Origin: JBFWVD01 sp050246915
GTDB taxonomy: Bacteria; Actinomycetota; Acidimicrobiia; Acidimicrobiales; Ilumatobacteraceae
NCBI GenBank assembly: GCA_050246915.1
Contig: JBFWVD010000140.1
Coordinates: forward strand, 1 to 9,667
Reading direction: 5' to 3'
DNA length: 9,667 nt
The position numbers were made by a program, and so were the translations under genes. Position 1 is the stretch's first letter, and each line of letters starts with the position of its first letter. Positions 1 to 8,202 of the stretch are shown in pieces. The notes below the pieces were generated by a model that had not been told where the DNA came from, did no database searches, and was given only the letters and a program-made list of their open reading frames with translations.

Positions 1-67
1 CGGCGCACGAAGACGACCGATGTTGATCTGAGCAAGATGATGTGTCGAAGACATCGCTACGGCTCAC

Positions 68-1642
<1,575 letters not shown>

Positions 1643-1708
1643 GGGGAACTCCAGGTGGATCGGGAACGGCCGGTCCCACTGGGTGGAATCGACAGGGGGA
1701 CCATTGTG

Positions 1709-2815
1709 TCAGGCCGGGTCGAACCACCGCTGGTAGAGCTCCTGGAGATTGCCGGTCTGGTTGAGCCGCAGCAGCACTTCGTCGACCCGTTCGCGCAGGT
1801 CGCTCCCTTCGGGAAGGGCGATGGCGTACTTGTCGAGGCGGAACATCTCACCGACCACCCGGACCTGTCCCCGTCCGGCGTGCGAGGCGTAGTAGCGCAG
1901 CACAGGGGAATCGAACACCACGGCGTCGGTGCGGCGATCGCGGACGGCGCCGATGGCCGCGTCGGCGTCGTCGAACAGGACACGATCGAATCCGGTCTGC
2001 TGCAGGAACGTGTCCGCCACGGTTCCGCGGACCGTGGCCACCTTCTTGCCACCGAGATCATCGAGCCCGTTGATCGAGCCCCGTAGCTCGGTGACCGTCA
2101 ATGAGGCGGTGACGGTGCCCGTCACGTAGGCCACCAGGAACAACCCGAACACCAGCCAGGTCGCCGCGATCAACCGGCCGAAGGGGTGCTCGACCTTCTT
2201 CTCGGCGTCGCCGCCGGCCACGGTGGCCAGCGACCACCACATGGCTTCGATGATCCCTCGCCCGTACGACGTCGGGAAATCGTCGTTGTGGCGACGTTCG
2301 ACGAACCAGATCAGATGGCCGAACACCGCCACGATGAGTGCGAACACCAGCACTGGCACCAGGAACGATCGACGGAACAGCCAATCGAAGGCGGAGAAGA
2401 ACGATCGGGATGAGTCGTCGTCGCGGGTGAGGATCTGCAGCCCCGAGTCGAAGTACGGATGGGTGAAGTCGATGACCTGCTCGCGCTCGGGGGTCATGGA
2501 GATACCGGCGATACCGGCATCGGCCTCGCCGTTCTGAACGGCGGCCAGCAAGTCCTTGACGGTGGCGGTCTCGACCCACTGCGTTTCCAGGCCCAACTCG
2601 GTGGCAATGCGGGTCCACAGGTCGATGCTGTAGCCCTCGAGCTTGCCGTCACGGGTCATGACGAATGGGACCAAGGGCTTCACCGCCACGCGGATGGCCG
2701 CACCTGAGGCGACTGGGTCGCTGGTCGTCTGCGCTGTTGCCGACGGTGTCGACATCGGGCCGAACGCGACCACTGCGACCAGCAGGCACAGCGAGATGAG
2801 GGCCGGTCGACGCAC
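1709..2815 (-). CDS. Prokaryotic ionotropic glutamate receptor-like protein (periplasmic-type ligand-binding domain split by a pore module)
   Basis: This 368-residue protein has the layout of bacterial glutamate receptors (GluR0 type). Residues 1-29 form a signal peptide ending near ATAQT. Lobe S1 spans about 41-135. A membrane helix (150-172) comes next, then a re-entrant pore segment (186-203), a second helix (214-240) and lobe S2 (245-366). There is no fourth helix, as in prokaryotic members. Arg111 in the T-P-E-R motif and Asp302 in VVFDSP match the usual ligand carboxylate and amine contacts of the SBP_bac_3 fold, which suggests an amino-acid-like ligand. The second helix ends AYVTGTVTASLTV, resembling the SYTANLAAFLTV gating motif of animal receptors. 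The expected GYG filter is absent, with TVAGGD (198-203) in its place. The start is GTG, directly before a convincing signal peptide; its ribosome site is weak. Annotation pipelines may call it simply an amino-acid ABC transporter binding protein, but the internal membrane segments argue against a soluble protein. Confidence 0.9.
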   Translation of the reverse strand: MRRPALISLCLLVAVVAFGPMSTPSATAQTTSDPVASGAAIRVAVKPLVPFVMTRDGKLEGYSIDLWTRIATELGLETQWVETATVKDLLAAVQNGEADAGIAGISMTPEREQVIDFTHPYFDSGLQILTRDDDSSRSFFSAFDWLFRRSFLVPVLVFALIVAVFGHLIWFVERRHNDDFPTSYGRGIIEAMWWSLATVAGGDAEKKVEHPFGRLIAATWLVFGLFLVAYVTGTVTASLTVTELRGSINGLDDLGGKKVATVRGTVADTFLQQTGFDRVLFDDADAAIGAVRDRRTDAVVFDSPVLRYYASHAGRGQVRVVGEMFRLDKYAIALPEGSDLRERVDEVLLRLNQTGNLQELYQRWFDPA

Positions 2816-2904
2816 GGCAGGTCAACCTAGAAGGCCGACGACCCGGCACTGGTCACAGCGCCCTAGGCAGTCGTCCGGAACCGTGAAGGGTGTCGCCAGT
2901 TTCG

Positions 2905-2910
2905 TAGCCT
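2905..2910 (+). promoter_or_regulatory. Possible -10 element for a leaderless antitoxin transcript
   Basis: TAGCCT fits the actinobacterial TANNNT -10 pattern and ends 6 nt before the ATG at 2917. That would place the transcription start on the start codon itself. No clear Shine-Dalgarno sequence precedes this ATG, which is consistent with leaderless translation. The -35 region is not recognisable. This is a weak pattern match. Confidence 0.25.
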
Positions 2911-2916
2911 GCTCCC

Positions 2917-3162
2917 ATGCACACCATCGTCGACGCGGAGGGCCAGATCGTCATCCCACTGCTGCTCCTCGAGGCAATCGGCCTTGCCGACGGCGGGTCA
3001 GTCGACGTCACCGAGTCGTGTGGCCGACTGATCATCGAGCCAATCCGGACGGAGAAGCACCTGACCAACCGGCAGGGCGTAGTCGTGTGTGAAGCCGATG
3101 ACGAGATGCCCACGTTGACTGCCGACGACATTCGGGCCGTTCTCGAACGCGCCCGCAGATGA
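2917..3162 (+). CDS. AbrB/SpoVT-fold VapB-like antitoxin, without an adjacent toxin
   Basis: This is an 81-residue swapped-hairpin AbrB-type protein. Residues 5-42 (VDAEGQIVIP ... GRLIIEP) follow the family pattern of V-D-x-x-G-R-I-V-I-P followed by L-G-L. The tail, TLTADDIRAVLERARR (66-81), resembles the toxin-binding C-terminus of VapB antitoxins. Such proteins normally bind their own operator and neutralise a partner PIN-domain RNase (VapC). Two things are odd. The positions usually occupied by Arg, Lys and Arg in the DNA-contact loop are Gln10, Leu15 and Leu18 (PLLLLEAIGL). The gene that overlaps its stop codon is also only a 22-codon frame, not a PIN-domain toxin, so it is an orphan, a decayed module or a repurposed regulator. 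It is divergent from the receptor-like gene across about 100 bp. Confidence 0.8.
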   Translation: MHTIVDAEGQIVIPLLLLEAIGLADGGSVDVTESCGRLIIEPIRTEKHLTNRQGVVVCEADDEMPTLTADDIRAVLERARR

Positions 3163-3227
3163 GCTCGGGCATGGTCGAGAACCCCAGACGCGAAGCCGGC
3201 CCTGTGCCAGAAGGGTCGCCACCATGA
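3159..3227 (+). CDS. Possible 22-codon ORF coupled to both neighbours by ATGA overlaps
   Basis: An ATG overlaps the antitoxin stop codon (ATGA, 3159-3162). The frame then runs for 22 codons (MSSGMVENPRREAGPVPEGSPP) and stops at a TGA that overlaps the ATG of the thioesterase gene (ATGA, 3224-3227). I do not recognise the peptide, which is rich in Pro, Gly and Glu and has no membrane segment. It lies exactly where a VapC toxin gene would start after a vapB. It could be a remnant of a deleted toxin, a coupling leader that carries ribosomes into the next gene, or chance. Coding status is unproven. Confidence 0.3.
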   Translation: MSSGMVENPRREAGPVPEGSPP

Positions 3228-4030
3228 GCAACGACACCCCGTCGATGATCGAACTGCTCGACCTCGAGGAGTTGGACCGCGATCTGTACCGCGGGGTCAA
3301 CGAGAACCCCGAGGGCGCGAGGCCCAACCTCTACGGCGGGCAGGTCGCCGCGCAGGCGCTACGGGCCGCGAGTCTGACCGTGCCCGACGATCGACTCCCC
3401 CATTCGCTCCACGGCTACTTCCTGCGTACCGGTCGACGCGATCGACCGGTGCTGTTCAAGGTCGACCGCGATCGTGATGGCCGCTCGTTCTCGGCTCGAC
3501 GTGTGGTGGCGGTGCAAGACGGCGAGGTCATCTTCGACATGACGGCGTCGTTCCATCGCCATGAGCACAGCGGCGAGTACGTACCGGCCATGCGGCAAGG
3601 GTTGCCGGGGCCAGGGCCCGAACTCACCGAACGACGCAGCTTCACGATCCACAACGGTGTCGTCGCGCCGATCCCACCGACTCGGGTCAATCGTTTCGGT
3701 GACGATGTCAGCGACAAGTTCTGGGTCAAGGTCAAGCAGTCGATCGGCGACGATCCGATCGTCCAAGCCTGCGCGCTCACCTATCTGTCGGACATCGGGT
3801 CGGGCTTCGCCCTCGTCGACATCCCCGATCTGCCCTTGGGTGGACCGAGCCTGGATCACTCGGTGTGGTTCAGATCAGCGATCCGCGTCGACGACTGGTG
3901 CCTGCTGGATCTGTCACCGATGATGGCCGGCGGAGCCCGAGGTCTGTATCAGGGAACCATCCATTCGGCCGACGGCGTGCTCGGCGCCATGGTGGCGCAG
4001 GAGATGTTGCTCCGACCGATCATCGAATGA
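3224..4030 (+). CDS. tesB: Acyl-CoA thioesterase II (TesB family, double hot-dog fold)
   Basis: This 268-residue cytosolic enzyme hydrolyses acyl-CoA thioesters to free fatty acid and CoA. Both hot-dog halves are present. The N-terminal half has NLYGGQVAAQAL (35-46) and the conserved GRSFSARRV (86-94). The C-terminal half has TYLSD with Asp190, SLDHSVWF (209-216), GARGLYQG (237-244) and VAQE with Gln259. Asp190, Ser209 and Gln259 are my alignment of the Asp/Thr/Gln catalytic triad described for E. coli TesB, with Ser in place of Thr. The start ATG has GAAGGG about 8 nt upstream and overlaps the preceding 22-codon frame. The reading frame closes 40 bp before the convergent L-2-hydroxyglutarate oxidase gene. 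The family call is secure; the chain-length preference cannot be read from sequence. Confidence 0.93.
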   Translation: MSNDTPSMIELLDLEELDRDLYRGVNENPEGARPNLYGGQVAAQALRAASLTVPDDRLPHSLHGYFLRTGRRDRPVLFKVDRDRDGRSFSARRVVAVQDGEVIFDMTASFHRHEHSGEYVPAMRQGLPGPGPELTERRSFTIHNGVVAPIPPTRVNRFGDDVSDKFWVKVKQSIGDDPIVQACALTYLSDIGSGFALVDIPDLPLGGPSLDHSVWFRSAIRVDDWCLLDLSPMMAGGARGLYQGTIHSADGVLGAMVAQEMLLRPIIE

Positions 4031-4070
4031 TCAGTGGCGTTTGCAACTCCAATTGACATCGCCTCGTTGA

Positions 4071-5276
4071 TCAGCGCCAGTTGCCCGGATCGAGCGAGTC
4101 GGTGATGGCCCGTCCGATCTCCAACGAAGCTGTCGCCGCCGGTGACGGTGCGTTGCACACGTGCAAGGCACGTTGCGCCGGCACGAGGAGGAAGTCGTCG
4201 ATGAGCGCACCGTCACGAGCCAACGCCTGGGCGCGCACCCCGGCATGGGTCGGCACGATGTCTTCGGACTGCACGGCGGGGATGAGCCGTTGCAAGCTGC
4301 GGAGGAACTGCTTCTTGCTGAGCGACCGATGGATCTCGGTGAGTCCTGCTCGGCGATGCTTGGCTGCCAACTTCCAGAAGCCTCGATAGCGAACGATCTC
4401 TGCGACGTCGCGCAACTCGATGTCGCGTTTGCGATACCCCTCGCGCGCCAGGCCGGGCACGGCGTTGGGGCCGCAGTGCACGGTCCCGTCGATCATGCGG
4501 GTGTAGTGCACACCGAGGAACGGGAACTCCGGGTCGGGCACGGGATAGATGAGGTTCTTCACCAACGAGCGACGCTCGGGCACCAGCTCGAAGTACTCGC
4601 CCCGGAACGGAACGATCTGAGCGCCGGGATCGGTGCCGGCGAGGCGTGCCACCCGGTCGGAGTGCAGACCTGCGCAGTTCACCAGGAAACGGGCGTGCAC
4701 CTCGCCCAGGTCGGTCCCGATGACGAACCCATCGGCGCGTTCGGTCACCGACGTGGCACGAGTGCCGAGGCGAACTTCGCCGCCAGCGGCGGTGAGCAAT
4801 GCCGCATAGGTGCGGGCGACTGCGACATAGTCGACGATGCCGGTCGAGGGGACATACAGCCCGGCGAGACCACGCACGTTCGGTTCGTGATCGCGCAGTC
4901 CATCGGGGCCGAGCTGCTCGACCGCGATGGAGTTGGCGATGGCCCGTTCGTACAGGCGGTCCAGCGCAGCGATCTCGGAGGCCTCGGTGGCCACGATGAT
5001 CTTGCCGCACACATCGAAGGCGATGTCGTGCTCTCGGCAGAACTCGACCATGGCCCGGTTGCCGGCCGTGCACAGCGTGGCCTTGAGACTGCCAGGCTTG
5101 TAGTAGATGCCCGAATGGATGACACCGGAGTTGTGCCCGGTCTGGTGGCCGGCGACGTGCTGCTCCTTCTCGAGCAAGGTGACCGCGGTACCGGGCCAGC
5201 GCCGCACGATGGCCAGCGCCGTCGAGAGCCCGACGATGCCTCCTCCGATCACCACGACGTCACGCGTTTGGGTCAT
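4071..5276 (-). CDS. lhgO: L-2-hydroxyglutarate oxidase/dehydrogenase (FAD-dependent, LhgO family)
   Basis: The enzyme oxidises L-2-hydroxyglutarate to 2-oxoglutarate with FAD; family members pass electrons to the membrane quinone pool or to oxygen. The Rossmann motif GGGIVG (11-16) and Glu36 at the end of the second strand bind the ADP part of FAD. The family signature HQTGHNSGVIHSGIYY (44-59) is intact, as are FPFLGVHYTR (251-260), VHCGPNAV (266-273), GVRAQAL (346-352) and NAPSPAATASLEIG (375-388). Its 401 residues compare with about 422 in E. coli LhgO, so it is complete. The start ATG shares one base with the stop of the EamA transporter (TGATG, 5278-5274 on the minus strand), implying translational coupling. 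In E. coli the gene is linked to glutarate hydroxylation (csiD); no csiD-like gene is visible here, so a metabolite-repair role is equally possible. Confidence 0.93.
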   Translation of the reverse strand: MTQTRDVVVIGGGIVGLSTALAIVRRWPGTAVTLLEKEQHVAGHQTGHNSGVIHSGIYYKPGSLKATLCTAGNRAMVEFCREHDIAFDVCGKIIVATEASEIAALDRLYERAIANSIAVEQLGPDGLRDHEPNVRGLAGLYVPSTGIVDYVAVARTYAALLTAAGGEVRLGTRATSVTERADGFVIGTDLGEVHARFLVNCAGLHSDRVARLAGTDPGAQIVPFRGEYFELVPERRSLVKNLIYPVPDPEFPFLGVHYTRMIDGTVHCGPNAVPGLAREGYRKRDIELRDVAEIVRYRGFWKLAAKHRRAGLTEIHRSLSKKQFLRSLQRLIPAVQSEDIVPTHAGVRAQALARDGALIDDFLLVPAQRALHVCNAPSPAATASLEIGRAITDSLDPGNWR

Positions 5277-6307
5277 CAGGACCTATCGGCATCGGGACCG
5301 TCGGTGGAAGCGATTGTGTCCACGAACTCACTCAGCACGAGCTCGGGACCAGGGGTGATGGCGTTGTGCTCGCGCATCTGCACCAAGACCGCGCCGGTGA
5401 CGACCAGGCCGGCACCCACCAACTGCACCGCGCCGAGGCTCTGACCCAGCCAGATCCACGCGACGAGGCCGGCGATGACCGGCTCGGACATGGCGACGAT
5501 GCCGGTGACCGTCGGGCTCAACTGCCGCAAGGCCGACACCCATGTGGCATAGGGGAGAACCGTCCCCGCCACGATGACCCACAGCAGTGACACCCACACC
5601 GGCAATTGAAATTGACTGAGATTGCCGAGCAGCGATGCCTGCTCGGTGAGCACCCCGGGTTCGAACTGCCACCACGGTCGCACGATGGACCAGAACACCG
5701 CAGCGATGGCGAACATCCAGAACGAGAGGGCCAGGGGGTCTTGGCGTTCGAGCGAACGTTTGCCGAGGAGCCCGAAGGTCGCCATGCACACCGCTGACGT
5801 GAGGGCAGCAAACACACCGATCGTGTCGAGTCCGGTGTCCCGCCACACCTGGGCCACCAGCACCAGACCGCCGAGGCACAGCCCCAGGGCCAACCACACC
5901 CGACGGCCGAGGCGGTCATCGAGCATCACGTGGCTGAACACCGCGACGAGCAGCGGGCTCGTGTACTGCAGGAGCAGCGCCACACCGACCGGTAGTCGGT
6001 CGATGGCGACGAAGAAGAGCCATTGGATGAGGGCTGCTCCGGTCAACGCCACGACGATGAGCATCGGGAGCTGTCGTCGGGTGATGGCCAGACGGGACTT
6101 GTCGGTCAGGTAGATGGCGAGGCCGAGCAGCAAGGCCGAACCAGCACAGCGCAGCGCGACCAGGCGAGTCGGGTCGATGCCTGCGGTGAGCACGACCTTC
6201 GAGACGCTGGCGTTGAACCCGAACAGGGCGGTGGTGATCAGCATCTTCACGTAGCCGGATCGCCACACGGTGATGCTGCTCCTGAGTCCGGGCATGCCCG
6301 GTTGCAT
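5276..6307 (-). CDS. EamA-family (drug/metabolite transporter superfamily) membrane permease
   Basis: This 343-residue inner-membrane protein has about ten hydrophobic helices in two EamA repeats (roughly 20-152 and 163-311). It has the usual repeat endings: YTSPLLVAVF plus GLCLGGLVLV in the first, and SEPVIAGLVAWIWLG plus GAGLVVTGAVLV in the second. Family members such as RhtA, YdcZ and RarD-type proteins export amino acids or other small metabolites; the substrate here cannot be read from sequence. The Glu commonly found before the last helix of each repeat appears as Asp (130/131) and Gln289. A 30-residue polar tail (about 312-343) follows the last helix. The start is uncertain: none of M1, M5 or M22 has a strong ribosome site, and M22 also sits just before the first helix. 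It begins 39 bp after the ABC permease gene and is coupled to the downstream lhgO. Confidence 0.88.
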   Translation of the reverse strand: MQPGMPGLRSSITVWRSGYVKMLITTALFGFNASVSKVVLTAGIDPTRLVALRCAGSALLLGLAIYLTDKSRLAITRRQLPMLIVVALTGAALIQWLFFVAIDRLPVGVALLLQYTSPLLVAVFSHVMLDDRLGRRVWLALGLCLGGLVLVAQVWRDTGLDTIGVFAALTSAVCMATFGLLGKRSLERQDPLALSFWMFAIAAVFWSIVRPWWQFEPGVLTEQASLLGNLSQFQLPVWVSLLWVIVAGTVLPYATWVSALRQLSPTVTGIVAMSEPVIAGLVAWIWLGQSLGAVQLVGAGLVVTGAVLVQMREHNAITPGPELVLSEFVDTIASTDGPDADRS

Positions 6308-6346
6308 GCGACCGACGAGTCAACCACATGACCGGCGCGTCGTGCC

Positions 6347-7168
6347 TTATGCGTTGCTGTGTTGCTTGGCCTTTCCACCCCGGCGTCCGCTCGACGGGCC
6401 GACCGATGGCTCCCACTTGAAACTGCGAGCGGCGATGAGGGCCGCACCGACCCCCCACGCAGCGATGACCAAGAGATGGCCCGGCTCCCAGCCCGCTCCG
6501 CTCACCAGGGGCTTGGGGAGGAACACGCTCTGGCACGCCTTGATGAGGTGGCGCACCGGGAACAGGTTGGCCACCTTGGCCAGCACGTTGTCATCGTCGA
6601 CATAACTGAACGCACCCGAGATGAACAGCAACGGGAACAAGATGATGTTGATGATCGCCGGCGCTGCCTCTTCGTTGGGAACGATGTTGGCCACCATGAT
6701 CCCGCAGGCACTGAAACAGAACGCACCGACGAGCAGGACGACGATCAGTGTCAACACACGTTGACCGAACTGCGGGAGTTCGATGCCGAAACCGATCACA
6801 CCGACGGTGATGGTGACAATGGTGAGCAGCACGGCGATGATCACGACGTTGCCGATGACGCCTGACATGTAGACCGGTACCGACAGCGGCGTCCCTCGCT
6901 TGCGTTTCAAGATGCCTTGTGATCGACGCAGCGAGAGCGTGAACGCGAGGTTGGTGTAGCAGGCCGAGATCAGACCGAACGCCACGATGGCCGGCACGTA
7001 TTGCTGCACGAACTTGACGTTGCCGAGTTGTTCGATGCGATCGTCGCCGTACAGCGCCGAGAAGATGAGCAGGAACATCAGCGGGAACACGAACGTGAAC
7101 ACCGCGGCCGCGGGGTTTCGCCAGAACTGCTTCTGTTCCCAACGGACCTGCTGGATGATGAGCTTCAT
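6347..7168 (-). CDS. ABC-2 type transporter permease (DrrB-like exporter subunit)
   Basis: This 273-residue membrane subunit of an ABC exporter works with the ATPase encoded immediately upstream. Six hydrophobic helices are visible at roughly 21-40, 57-78, 104-127, 139-161, 169-189 and 230-249. The cytoplasmic loop motif GILKRKRGTPLS (85-96) is typical of the ABC2_membrane family. Residues 251-273 form a basic cytosolic tail. Its ATG overlaps the ATPase stop codon by four bases (ATGA, 7165-7168), with GGGAG (7175-7179) 6 nt upstream, so the start is well supported and the pair is co-translated. Relatives export antibiotics, lipids or polyketides and often give multidrug tolerance; the substrate here is unknown. 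Confidence 0.92.
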   Translation of the reverse strand: MKLIIQQVRWEQKQFWRNPAAAVFTFVFPLMFLLIFSALYGDDRIEQLGNVKFVQQYVPAIVAFGLISACYTNLAFTLSLRRSQGILKRKRGTPLSVPVYMSGVIGNVVIIAVLLTIVTITVGVIGFGIELPQFGQRVLTLIVVLLVGAFCFSACGIMVANIVPNEEAAPAIINIILFPLLFISGAFSYVDDDNVLAKVANLFPVRHLIKACQSVFLPKPLVSGAGWEPGHLLVIAAWGVGAALIAARSFKWEPSVGPSSGRRGGKAKQHSNA

Positions 7169-8103
7169 CGATCGCTCCCGACGCTCGGTGCCGAAGCGTT
7201 GTCGCCAGACGTGCCATCGCCGTCAGCGGTGAGCCGGAGGTACACATCCTCGAGCGAGGGGCGACGGACCTCGAGATCACCCAGGGTCAGCTCGTTGGTC
7301 ACCGCCCAGTTGGTGAGATCGTGCAGCAGTCGCGTCGGGTCGCTGGACGCAATCTCGAACTGCTGACCGCTGCGTTGCAGTTCCATCGGGGGCGGCGACA
7401 CGTCGGGAGGAAGCGTGAAGCGGATGACCGTGCGATCGCGATCACGGCCGCCGATGTCGTCCGGTGTGCCTTCGGCAACGATGCGTCCCCTGGCAATGAC
7501 GATGACACGGTTGGCCAGCGCTTGGGCCTCGTCCATGTAGTGCGTGGTGAGAAGAACGGTCTTGCCCAGGCGGGTGAGGTTGGCGACGATGTCCCACGAC
7601 TGGCGACGCGCACTCGGGTCGAAGCCGGTGGTCGGCTCGTCGAGGAAGAGCAGTTCCGGGTCACCGATCAGGCCGAGGGCCACATCGAGTCGCCGTTGCT
7701 GCCCGCCCGAGAGCGTCTTGACCCGGCTGTGCGACTTCTCCTGCAGTCCGACCAGTTCGATGACCTCATCGACGTCGCGAGGGTGGGCGTAGTACTGCCC
7801 GTGCATCGTGATGACCTCGCGCACACTGAGGTACGAATCGATGCCGCACTCCTGCAGCACGATGCCGATGCGTTGACGAAACGCGCTCCCGCCCTTGTCG
7901 GGGTCGACGCCGAGCACCGACACCTCTCCGGAAGTGCGCGATCGGAATCCTTCGAGGATCTCAACGGTGGTTGTCTTTCCGGCGCCGTTGGGGCCGAGCA
8001 ACGCGAGGACCTCACCGGTCTCGACCTCGAAGCTCACCCCCTTCACCGCGTGGTTGTCGCCGTAGGACTTGCGAAGGTCGCGCACCGAGATGGCGGGGGG
8101 CAT
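7165..8103 (-). CDS. ABC transporter ATP-binding protein (DrrA-like exporter ATPase)
   Basis: This cytosolic ATPase powers the ABC-2 permease that overlaps its 3' end. Numbered from the ATG at 8103 (312 residues), it shows Walker A GPNGAGKT (37-44), Q-loop Gln84, signature LSGGQQRR (131-138), Walker B LLFLDEP (151-157) and switch His188 in TTHYMDEA. A C-terminal extension of about 90 residues ends in PSLEDVYLRLT (282-292), characteristic of the DrrA/CcmA-type exporter ATPases. The frame stays open upstream to a GTG at 8175. The extra 24 residues are Arg/Ser-rich and unlike the family, and GAGG (8108-8111) precedes the ATG at 8103, so I prefer the shorter form. It lies 99 bp downstream of the LLM oxidoreductase gene and may share its transcript. 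Confidence 0.94.
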   Translation of the reverse strand: MPPAISVRDLRKSYGDNHAVKGVSFEVETGEVLALLGPNGAGKTTTVEILEGFRSRTSGEVSVLGVDPDKGGSAFRQRIGIVLQECGIDSYLSVREVITMHGQYYAHPRDVDEVIELVGLQEKSHSRVKTLSGGQQRRLDVALGLIGDPELLFLDEPTTGFDPSARRQSWDIVANLTRLGKTVLLTTHYMDEAQALANRVIVIARGRIVAEGTPDDIGGRDRDRTVIRFTLPPDVSPPPMELQRSGQQFEIASSDPTRLLHDLTNWAVTNELTLGDLEVRRPSLEDVYLRLTADGDGTSGDNASAPSVGSDR

Positions 8104-8202
8104 AGGGCCTCGGTTCGTTGTTCGTCGGGGGAGCGAACCTGAGCTTGTCACCCGATGCCATGGACGCCTTGTCACGTTCTCGGCGTCGAGTACCTGCAGA
8201 AC

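Noticed and set aside
39..55. Hairpin GATGT-7 nt-ACATC after prfC as a terminator
   Set aside because: The stem is only five base pairs and no U-rich tract follows it on the minus strand.
1662..1702. Inverted repeats GGGAACGGCCGGTCCC and GGTCCC/GGGACC between the receptor-like gene and prfC as a terminator or attenuator
   Set aside because: The first has a mismatch and almost no loop, the second only a 6-bp stem, and neither is followed by a U-run; such G+C-rich repeats are common by chance here.
3159..3227. Truncated VapC toxin in the gap after the antitoxin
   Set aside because: The 22-codon translation shows no PIN-domain N-terminal pattern (hydrophobic strand then Asp-Thr/Ser-Asn), so I do not call it a vapC pseudogene.
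4028..4073. Twin TGATCA palindromes covering the convergent stop codons of tesB and lhgO as a bidirectional terminator
   Set aside because: The mirror symmetry is curious, but the arms are six bases with a 34-nt loop and no T-tracts; GATC is frequent throughout the window.
4161..5444. 427-codon plus-strand open frame opposite lhgO
   Set aside because: It is the mirror of a strongly conserved gene. The translation is rich in Gly, Val, His and Asp with no recognisable domain, typical of a high-GC shadow frame.
7321..8142. 273-codon plus-strand open frame opposite the ABC ATPase
   Set aside because: It lies almost wholly within the antisense of an intact ATPase and shows no domain of its own.
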